A stretch of DNA of 64,000 nucleotides from the NCBI RefSeq assembly GCF_022539505.1, contig NC_061510.1, forward strand, positions 397,340,249 through 397,404,248, written 5' to 3'. The translations under genes were made by a program, and so were the position numbers. The notes below the pieces were generated by a model. That model saw only the letters and a program-made list of their open reading frames with translations. It was not told the DNA's origin and searched no databases. Numbering within the stretch: the first letter of the stretch is position 1; each line of letters opens with the position of its first letter. Shown here one piece after another: positions 56,008 through 64,000 of the stretch. This stretch comes from Lolium rigidum (Eukaryota; Streptophyta; Magnoliopsida; Poales; Poaceae).

Positions 56008-57697
56008 TGATGTCTACGGGAGCTTCTATTCTTGTAGACAGTGTTGGGCCTCCAAGAGCGAGAGGTTTGTAGAACAGCAGCAAGTTTCCCTTAAGTGGAT
56101 CACCCAAGGTTTATCGAACTCGGGGAGGAAGAGGTCAAAGATATCCCTCTCATGCAACCCTGCAACCACAAAGCAAGAAGTCTCTTGTGTCCCCAACACA
56201 CCTAATAGGTGCACTAGTTCGGCGAAGAGATAGTGAAATACAGGTGGTATAAATAAGTAGTAGCAACGGCACCAGAAAAGTGCTTTGCCCAGGACGAGTA
56301 AACAAGCAGTAGTAACGCAGTAAAACAGTAAACAAGCAGCGATAGCGATGATTTAGGAACAAGGCCTAGGGATTAGACTTTCACTAGTGGACACTCTCAA
56401 CATTGATCACATAACAGAATAGATAAATGCATACTCTACACTTTTGTTGGATGATGAACACATTGCGTAGGATTACACGAACCCTCAATGCCGGAGTTAA
56501 CAAGCTCCACAATAATGCTCATATTTTAGTAACCTTTAGTGTAAGATAGATCAAAAGACTAAACCAAGTACTAGCATAGCATGCACACTGTCACCTTCAT
56601 GCATATGTAGGAGGAATAGATCACATCAATATTATCATAGCAATAGTTAACTTCGCAATCTACAAGAGATCATGATCATAGCATAAACCAAGTACTAACA
56701 CGGTGCACACACTCGTCACCTTTGCACACGTGCGGGAGGAATAAAACTACTTTAATAACATTGCTAGAGTAGCACATAGATAAATTGTGATACAAACACA
56801 TTGCAATCATAAAGAGATATAAATAAGCACCTCACTATGCCATTCAACAAGTGAATAAGTATTCCGTGAAATATAGCCTAAGAGACCCACACGGTGCACA
56901 CACTGTCACCTTTACACACGTGGGACAAGGAGTCTCCGGAGATCACATAAGTAAAACTCACTTGACTAGCATAATGACATCTAGATTACAAGCATCATCA
57001 TATGAATCTCAATCATGTAAGGCAGCTCATGAGATTATTGTATTGAAGCACATAGGAGAGAGATGAACCACATAGCTACCGGTACAGCCCCGAGCCTCGA
57101 TGGAGAACTACTCCCTCCTCATGGGAGCAGCAGCGGTGATGAAGATGGCGGTGGAGATGGCAGCGGTGTCGATGGAGAAGCCTTCCGGGGCACTTCCCCG
57201 CTCCGGCAGGGTGCCGGAACGGAGACTCCTGTCCCCCGGATCTTGGCTTCGCGATGGCGGCGGCTCCGGAAGGTTTTCCGTATCGTGGTTTTTTCGCATC
57301 GGGGGTTTCGCGACGGAGGCTTTATATAGGCGAAGAGGCGGCGCAGGAGGGTCGAAGGGGTGGCCACACCATATGGCGGCGCGGGCCCCCCCTAGGCCGC
57401 GCCGCCTTGTGGTGTCGCCACCTCGTGGCCCCACTTCGTATGTTCTTCGGTCTTCTGGAAGCTCCGTGGAAAAATAGGCCCCTGGGTCTTTGTTTCGTCC
57501 AATTCCGAGAATATTTCGTTACTAGGATTTCTGAAACCAAAAACAGCGGAAAACAGGAACTGGCACTTCGGCATCTTGTTAATAGGTTAGTTCCAGAAAA
57601 TGCACGAATATGACATAAAGTGTACATAAAACATGTAGGTATCATCAATAATATGGCATAGAACATAAGAAATTATCGATACGTCGGAGACGTATCA
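56008..57697 (-). mobile_element. 5' LTR of the non-autonomous Gypsy element
   Basis: Near-identical to 50830-52538, with indels such as AGCAGAGG versus AGCGAGAGG near the start and a shorter GTAGTAACGCAG repeat. TATA-like CCTATATAAA (minus) at 57321-57330. Confidence 0.9.
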
Positions 57698-57702
57698 AGC
57701 TC

Positions 57703-59345
57703 TTCGAACTTGGTGGTCTCAAAATTCCGATTCATGTGATATGCGATCTCTAACATACCACTGATATGAGCCTCCTATACTCGGGTTAGACCATACACAC
57801 ACGAAATCACTTAAAATAACAACAATATGACTGATTCACCTTACAATATTTCTAGTAATATGAGGTGCTTGGCCTAAGGATGATGTGAATATGCACTAGT
57901 GTGTGGCTCTAGTACACTAAAATGTCACAAATCTAAAGATGATGCTAAGATTTTGCACATAGCTGCAAGAATAGGCGATCAAAATTGATATGGACTGAAT
58001 GAGGACATCATGGATCCAAGCTATCCAATAGCAGGATAATGAATGGATTGCACCATAAATAGTTGGTCATGAATAATGATGATTACCAACCATCCACCAA
58101 ATGAATGTTTAACTGGCTAAGGAGGGCATAGGTGATACACGTGCTTTTCCAAATACATTGTGTATATATATTCATAGATTGATCACACATAGGTTTAACC
58201 ATCGAGCTCCGGTCTTCTTAGCTTTAGTTAGTTCCATCCTCTAGTGAATGGGGATCAATTGCCATCCATGATTAGATTATCAAGAGATCACTCTCAGACG
58301 GGAACAAGCCGTGATTTACTCGGAGGTAGGATGTATGTGGAATTACATTTTCCATGAGTATATGATTATCTCCAGCAGCCAACGAGGTAGCCTACATTGT
58401 TTGCACTGCTTGCCAGGCCCCGACAAACGCATGTTTGCCATTTGAGGCAGAAATCTTGGAGTTATCTTTTGTTGTGCTTGATGTGTTTTTTTAATAAATG
58501 GAATCTACTATTGATGATAAGATGTCCCTTACACCGGTTTTATTAACCAACACGATATCAAGAGCTAGTCAAGACATCGAGGTTGCACACAACCAACTTA
58601 TTGAAAAGGAAAAAATTAGGAACCCAAAGAGTCACCCCGAAGCGATGGCACACAACAAACATGTGGCAAAATTAACCACCACTCTTGGCAACACATGAAC
58701 TACGACATACCGTTTTTCGATAGCAAGACTTCCAAAAAAGGAACGACACAGTCGTGTCGCCATTGCTGAATCCAACCATTGAAGTCCAGATCATGAGGTT
58801 TGCACCCTGAAGATCATCCGATCAAACTACATGAGCTAGCATAAGAGAAAAGAATCAATTAAAAATAATCATGTACTTAGTATTAAATTGACAAAGTAGA
58901 GTTCACCGTCATGACTTTAAAAATAGGTAAATGATGAAAATCGATTGACTGATTCATCATACCGTCTCCTCCATGATATCATCTTCAACATATGTACTCC
59001 TCAGCGTGTGGTATACACTCATTCCTAACTATTGTAAACTTCATTCTTTCTATTGCTCAATTGATTGGGAATTTGCTAAGTCCTAGTTAATGCTGAGAAC
59101 TGTCGATCATGCACTAAGATCCATGTGAACCTATTTTTTCCCTAGATAAATTATTACATCTCTCGACAAATATTTAGAGATGTCCTTTAGACCTTCCTTC
59201 ATCTTCCTTTGTTAGAGTAAGAAGGCTAGTATTGAACAATACACATATAACTTCTCTTTTCTCTACAATTCCTAAATTGTTGATCTCATTTCGCGAGGTA
59301 TGAAACAAATCTAACGAATAAAATAAAGAACCTATAACATGGAAT
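57703..59345. repeat. Duplicated segments X and Y, second copy
   Basis: 57891-58260 aligns with 17241-17600, 58216-58390 with 20010-20187, and 58396-59345 with 20808-21760. The small-gene copies B and C that lie between X and Y in the first copy are absent here. 57703-57890 matches nothing else in the window. No credible gene. Confidence 0.65.
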
Positions 59346-59484
59346 ATGAAGCCAAAGTTTTCAAAGATAATCTTGTGAAACGCAATTGGCATGGGAGTAT
59401 GCAGTGTGTTTTTTGTCAACACAATGAGACGATTAAACACTTGTTCTTCCAATATTGCTTTGCCAGGTCTATATGGTCATGCAT
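59346..59484 (+). mobile_element. LINE fragment, plus strand
   Basis: It encodes KDNLVKRNWHGSMQCVFCQ and the start of the zinc-binding region (NETIKHLFF), close to the LINE tail at 22309-23031. It is cut at 59484 by the 5' LTR of the next element, so its 3' end should lie beyond the window. Confidence 0.75.
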
Positions 59485-61083
59485 TGATACGTCTCAAACG
59501 TATCTACAATTTCTTATGTTCCATGCTACTTTATTGATGATACTCACATGTTTTATACACATTATATGTCATTATTATGCATTTTCCGGCACTAACCTAT
59601 TGACGAGATGCCGAAGAGCCAGTTGTTGTTTTCTGCTGTTTTTGGTTTCAGAAATCCTAGTAAGGAAATATTCTCGGAATTGGACGAAATCAACGCCTGT
59701 GGTCCTATTTTTGCACGAAGCTTCCGGAAGACCGGAGGACTTACGAAGTGGGGCCACGAGGTGGCCGGACACTAGGCGGCGCGGCCCGTGTGCCGGCCGC
59801 GCGGCCCTAGCGTGTGGGCCCTCGTGTGGCCCCCTGACCTGCCCTTCCGCCTACATATAGTCTTCGTCGCGAAAGCCCCAGCACCGAGAGCCACGATACG
59901 GAAAACCTTCCGGAGACGCCGCCGCCGCCAATCCCATCTCGGGGGATTCGAGAGATCGCCTCCGGCACCCCGCCGGAGAGGGGAATCATCTCCCGGAGGT
60001 CTCTTCATCGCCATGATCGCCTCCGGATCGATGTGTGAGTAGTCCACCCCTGGACTATGGGTCCATAGCAGTAGCTAGATGGTTGTCTTCTCCTCATTGT
60101 GTTATCATGTTAGATCTTGTGAGCTGCCTATCATGATCAAGATCATCTATTTGTAATCCTTCATGTTGTGTTTGTTGGGATCCGATGAATATTGAATACT
60201 ATGTCAAGTTGATTATCAATCTATCATATATGTTATTTATGTTCTTGCATGCTCTCCGTTGCTAGTAGAGGCTCGGCCAAGTTGATACTTGTGACTCCAA
60301 GAGGGAGTATTTATGCTCGATAGTGGGTTCATGCCTCCATTAAACTGCGGACAATGTGATGAAAGTTCTAAGGTTGTGGATGTGCTGTTGCTACTAGGGA
60401 TAAAACATCGATGCTTTGTCTAAGAATATTTGTGTTGATTACATTACGCACCATACTTAATGCAATTGTCTGTTGTTTACAATTTAATACTGGAGGGGGT
60501 TCGGATGATAACTCTGAAGGTGGACTTTTTAGGCATAGATGCATGTCGGATAGCGGTCTATGTACTTTGTCGTAATGCCCCGATTAAATCTCATAGTACT
60601 CATCATGATATATATATGTGCATTGTTATGCCTTCTTTATTTGTCAATTGCCCAACTCGTAATTTGTTCACCCAACATCTTCTATCTTATGGGAGAGACA
60701 CCACTAGTGAACTGTGGACCCCGGTCCTATTCTTTACATCCGAAATACAATCCGCTGCAATTGTTCTTTACTCGTTCTTCGCAAACAACCATCATCATCC
60801 ACACTATACATCTAATCCTTTGTTTACAACGAAGCCGGTGAGATTGACAACCTCACTGTTACGTTGGGGCAAAGTACTGTGATTGTGTTGTGCAGGTTCC
60901 ACGTTGGCGCCGGAATCCCTGGTGTTGCGCCGCACTACACTCCGCCACCAACAACCTTCAGCGTGCTTCTTGGCTCCTTCTGGTTCGATAAACCTTGGTT
61001 TCTTTCTGAGGGAGAACTTGCTGCTGTGCGCATCACACATTCCTCTTGGGGTTCCCAACAGACGTGTTAACTACACGCCGTCA
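59485..61083 (+). mobile_element. 5' LTR of the Athila-type element
   Basis: TGATACGTCTCAAACG...CTACACGCCGTCA, 1599 bp. It matches the solo LTR at 7254-8679 and keeps the segment missing there, including TATA-like CTACATATAG at 59851-59860. Confidence 0.9.
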
Positions 61084-61094
61084 AGCATTTTTTA

Positions 61095-61112
61095 TGGCGC
61101 CGTTGCCGGGGA
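61095..61112 (+). other. Primer binding site (tRNA-Asp)
   Basis: TGGCGCCGTTGCCGGGGA is complementary to the 3' end of plant tRNA-Asp including CCA, eleven bases after the LTR, as in Athila elements. Confidence 0.88.
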
Positions 61113-61341
61113 GATCAAGACACGCTGCAAGGGGAGTCTCCCACTTCCAATCTCTTTACTTTGTTTTTGTCTTGCTTTACTTTACTTTATTTACTGCTTT
61201 GTTTGCTGCACTTTATAAAAAATACAAAAAAATTAGTTGCTAGTTTTACTTTATTTACTATCTTGTTCTCTATATCAAAAACCCAAAAAATTAGTTACTT
61301 GCATTTACTTTATCTAGTTTGCTTTATTTACTAGTGCTAAA

Positions 61342-62451
61342 ATGGGTACTGTTGAGAATACTAAGTTGTGTGACTTCACTAGGACAAATAATAATGATTT
61401 CTTATGCACACCTATTGCTCCACCTGCTACTACAGCAGAATTCTTTGAAATTAAACCTGCTTTACTGAATCTTGTTATGAGAGAGCAATTTTCTGGTGTT
61501 AGTTCTGATGATGCTGCTGCCCATCTTAATAATTTTGTTGAACTATGTGAAATGCAAAAGTATAAGGATGTAGATTGTGACATTATAAAATTAAAATTGT
61601 TTCCTTTCTCTTTAAGAGGAAGAGCTATAGATTGGTTGCTATCTCTGCCTAGAAATAGTATTGATTCATGGACTAAATGTAAGGATGCTTTTATTGGTAG
61701 ATATTATCCTCCCGCTAAAATTATATCTTTGAGAAGTAGCAAAATGAATTTAAAGCAATTAGATAATGAACATGTTGCTCAAGCATGGGAGAGAATGAAA
61801 TCTTTGGTAAAGAATTGCCCAACCCATGGATCGACTACTTGGATGATCATCCAAACCTTTTATGCGAGATTGAATTTTTCTTCGCGGAACCTATTGGATT
61901 CAGCTGCTGGAGGTACCTTTATGTCCATCACTTTGGGGGAGGCAACAAAGCTTCTTGATAATATGATGATAAATTACTCTGAATGGCACACGGAAAGAGC
62001 TCCACAAGGTAAGAAGGTAAATTCTGTTGAAGAAACCTCTTCCTTGAGTGATAAGATTGATGCTATTATGTCTATGCTTGTGAATGGTAGATCTAATGTT
62101 GATCCTAATAATGTTTCTTTAGCTTCATTGGTTGCCCAAGAAGAACATGTTGATGTGAATTTCATTAAAAGTAATAATTTCAACAACAATGCTTATAGGA
62201 ATAATTCTGGTAACAACTATAGGCCATATCCTTCTGCTAATGGTAATGGTTATGGTAATTCTTACGGGAATTCTTACAACAATAATAGGAGTGTACCCCC
62301 TGGTCTTGAAGCCATGCTTAAAGAATTTATTAGTACACAAACTGCTTTTAACAAATCTGTTGAGGAAAAGCTTGATAAAATTGATATTCTTGCTTCTAAG
62401 GTTGATAGTCTTGCCTCTGATATTGATCTTTTAAAATTGAAAGTTGCCTAA
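61342..62451 (+). CDS. gag: Gag polyprotein
   Basis: 369 codons from ATG at 61342. Residues of about 55-215 form the retrotransposon gag (capsid) domain: HLNNFVELCEMQKYKDVDCD, FPFSLRGRAIDWLLSLP, WTKCKDAFIGRYYPP and WERMKSLVKNCP are its usual landmarks. A glycine-, asparagine- and tyrosine-rich low-complexity stretch (about 275-315) follows, then a short coiled-coil-like end with KLDKIDILASKVDSLASDI. No zinc knuckle is seen. The TAA at 62449-62451 overlaps the start of the protease frame, which is shifted by +1; a single-base loss or programmed shift could explain this. It forms the particle shell and binds element RNA. Confidence 0.85.
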   Translation: MGTVENTKLCDFTRTNNNDFLCTPIAPPATTAEFFEIKPALLNLVMREQFSGVSSDDAAAHLNNFVELCEMQKYKDVDCDIIKLKLFPFSLRGRAIDWLLSLPRNSIDSWTKCKDAFIGRYYPPAKIISLRSSKMNLKQLDNEHVAQAWERMKSLVKNCPTHGSTTWMIIQTFYARLNFSSRNLLDSAAGGTFMSITLGEATKLLDNMMINYSEWHTERAPQGKKVNSVEETSSLSDKIDAIMSMLVNGRSNVDPNNVSLASLVAQEEHVDVNFIKSNNFNNNAYRNNSGNNYRPYPSANGNGYGNSYGNSYNNNRSVPPGLEAMLKEFISTQTAFNKSVEEKLDKIDILASKVDSLASDIDLLKLKVA

Positions 62452-63448
62452 TAAGGATATTGATAATAAGATTGTCACTACAGCAAATGCCATCCAAGTT
62501 AGAATTAATGAGAATATTAGATTGATGGCTGAATTGCATGCTAGGTGGGAAAGAGAAGAAAATGAAAAACTTGCTAAAGAGAATAATGTAGATAAAGTTT
62601 GGACTATTACCACCACTAGTAATGATAATGCTTCACATGTTGCTACACCCCCTACTATCAATGGTAAAATAATTGGTGTTGGCAATGTTTCTAATCCTAG
62701 TGCAAAGCGTGCAAAGTTGCCTGAAACTGCTAAAACTGCTGAAACTGATAAAACTGCTGAAATTTTTCAAAATATTGGGGACAATGATCCCATTGCTGTA
62801 GACCATAATGATTTAGACTTTGATGATTGTCACATCTCTGAAGTTATAAAGTTCTTACAAAAGCTTGCTAAAAGTCCCAATGCTAGTGCTATAAATTTGG
62901 CCTTTACAAAACATATTACGAATGCTCTCATAAAAGCTAGAGAAGAGAAATTAAAACTTGAAACCTCTATTCCTAGAAAGTTAGAAGATGGTTGGGAGCC
63001 CATCATTAAGATGAGGGTCAATGATTTTGATTGTAATGCTTTATGTGATCTTGGTGCAAGTATTTATGTTATGCCTAAGAGAATTTACGATATGCTTGAC
63101 TTGCCTCCATTGAAGAATTGTTATTTGGATGTTAATCTTGTTGATAATGCTATAAAGAAACCTTTGGGGAGGATTGATAATGTTCGTATTATGGTTAACA
63201 ATAACCTTGTCCCCGTTGATTTTGTTGTCTTGGATATTGAATGCAATGCATCTTGTCCCATTATATTGGGAAGACCTTTTCTTCGAACTGTTGGTGCCAC
63301 CATTGATATGAAGGAAGATAATATTAAATATCAATTTCCTCTCAAGAAAGGTATGGAACACTTCCCTAGAAAGAGAATGAAGTTACCTTATGATTCTATT
63401 ATTAGAACAACTTATGATGTTGATGCTTCGTCTCTTGACAATACATGA
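62444..63448 (+). CDS. Aspartic protease region (PR)
   Basis: 334 codons in the frame +1 to gag, starting at a non-ATG codon in the overlap, so it is probably made as a gag-protease fusion. The N-terminal part is a charged helical linker (NENIRLMAELHARWEREENE). The retropepsin-like fold follows with CDLGASIYVMPK (catalytic Asp about residue 202; DLGAS instead of the common DTGAS/DSGAS) and ILGRPFLRTVGA about 85 residues later. It ends at a stop instead of continuing into reverse transcriptase. It would cleave Gag. Family members with DLGAS are common in Athila-type elements. Confidence 0.8.
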   Translation: MPNKDIDNKIVTTANAIQVRINENIRLMAELHARWEREENEKLAKENNVDKVWTITTTSNDNASHVATPPTINGKIIGVGNVSNPSAKRAKLPETAKTAETDKTAEIFQNIGDNDPIAVDHNDLDFDDCHISEVIKFLQKLAKSPNASAINLAFTKHITNALIKAREEKLKLETSIPRKLEDGWEPIIKMRVNDFDCNALCDLGASIYVMPKRIYDMLDLPPLKNCYLDVNLVDNAIKKPLGRIDNVRIMVNNNLVPVDFVVLDIECNASCPIILGRPFLRTVGATIDMKEDNIKYQFPLKKGMEHFPRKRMKLPYDSIIRTTYDVDASSLDNT

Positions 63449-64000
63449 TTCACACTTTCTGCGCCTAGCTGAAAGGCGTTAAAGAAAAGCGCTTATGGGA
63501 GACAACCCATTATTTTACTTCTGCACTTTATTTTATATTTGAGTCTTGGAAGTTGTTTACTACTGTAGCAACCTCTCCTTATCTTTATTTTATTGCATTG
63601 TTGTGCCAAGTAAAGTCTTTGATAGTAAAATCCATACTAGATTTGGATTACTGCGCAGAAACAGATTTATTGCTGTCACGAATTTCGACCTGCCTCTCTG
63701 TAGGTAGCTCAGAAAAATCTGCCAATTTACGTGCGTGATCCTCAGATATGTACGCAACTTTCATTAAATTTGGGCATTTTCATTTGAGCAAGTCTAGTGC
63801 CTCAATAAAATCCGTCTTTACGGACTGTTCTGTTTTGACAGATTCTGCCTTTTATTTCGCATTGCCTCTTTTGCTATGTTGGATGAATTTCTTTGTTCCA
63901 TTGATGTCCAGTAGCTTTGTGCAATATCCAGAAGTGTTAAGAATGATTATGTCACCTCTGAACATGTGAATTTTTGATTATGCACTAACCCTCTAATGAG
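63449..64000 (+). other. Non-coding region after protease
   Basis: GCGCCTAGCTGAAAGGCGTTAAAG near 63462 and GGGAGACAACCC near 63497 begin a non-coding region. 63545-64000 is homologous to the reverse strand of 54530-55050 (TTACTACTGTAGCAACCTCTCC; GCGTACATATCTGAGG inverted). The window ends inside it. Confidence 0.65.

Larger units (their letters stand above)
50830..57697 (-). mobile_element. Complete non-autonomous Gypsy element (Athila-like)
   Basis: Two long direct LTRs (50830-52538 and 56008-57697) enclose 3.47 kb. The target duplication AGCTC is perfect (50825-50829 and 57698-57702). Next to the minus-strand 5' LTR is a primer site like that of Athila (complement of CCCCGACAACGGCGCCGG). 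There is no gag, protease, reverse transcriptase or integrase; only one ORF of unknown function is present. It must have moved with proteins of another element. The LTRs differ by only scattered changes and short indels, so the insertion is fairly recent. Confidence 0.93.
59485..64000 (+). mobile_element. Athila-type Gypsy element, 5' part (Sabrina-like)
   Basis: 5' LTR 59485-61083, tRNA-Asp primer site 61095-61112, gag and protease, then non-coding sequence to the window end. The five bases before the LTR are TGCAT. After the protease stop at 63448 there is no reverse transcriptase, and the sequence becomes homologous to the non-coding part of the non-autonomous element at 54530-55050. This copy probably also lacks pol, although the rest lies outside the window. 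Confidence 0.85.

Overview
This window looks like nuclear DNA of a large-genome grass, most probably a Triticeae cereal (wheat, Aegilops, barley or rye). The reasons are nested Athila-type Gypsy retrotransposons whose LTRs begin TGATACGT and prime from tRNA-Asp, abundant CTCCCTC-ended Stowaway and Harbinger MITEs, Mutator-like elements with 9-10 bp target duplications, and L1-like LINE tails. Families were recognised from memory of such elements; no search was run. I see no intact single-copy host gene, no rRNA or tRNA gene and no CRISPR.

Layout. 1-3792: the 3' part of a long-LTR Gypsy element. 3793-10512: the 3' half of an Athila-type element (envelope-position ORF, polypurine tract, 3' LTR) carrying a solo LTR with a 5-bp target duplication. 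10513-29900: old low-copy DNA crowded with small insertions (LINE tails, MITEs, a solo LTR, a CACTA end, a possible Pack-MULE). Through it, and on to 45.7 kb, runs an array of six diverged minus-strand copies of one small gene for a glycine-rich, possibly secreted protein; all copies look broken. 30887-39483: an 8.6 kb Mutator-like element with matching ends and a perfect 10-bp duplication, inserted in the fifth copy. It carries three genes: a GRF-type zinc-finger protein (+), a plant-mobile-domain protein (-) and a MURA-type transposase (-), all with frameshifts. 39494-46300: the rest of the fifth copy, a 2.1 kb DNA transposon with captured gene-like sequence, a polyadenylated retroposon and the sixth copy. 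46319-50740: a 5'-truncated LINE with ORF1 tail and ORF2. 50830-57697: a complete non-autonomous Gypsy element on the minus strand. 57703-59345: a diverged duplicate of sequence at 17.2-21.7 kb. 59485-64000: the 5' part of an Athila-type element with LTR, primer site, gag and protease.

How the parts relate. The duplicated small-gene units give natural empty sites against which several insertions can be delimited. The two right-hand Gypsy elements share a non-coding module (about 54530-55050 and 63545-64000, opposite orientation), which suggests one family with non-autonomous derivatives. The most distinctive object is the three-gene Mutator-like element.
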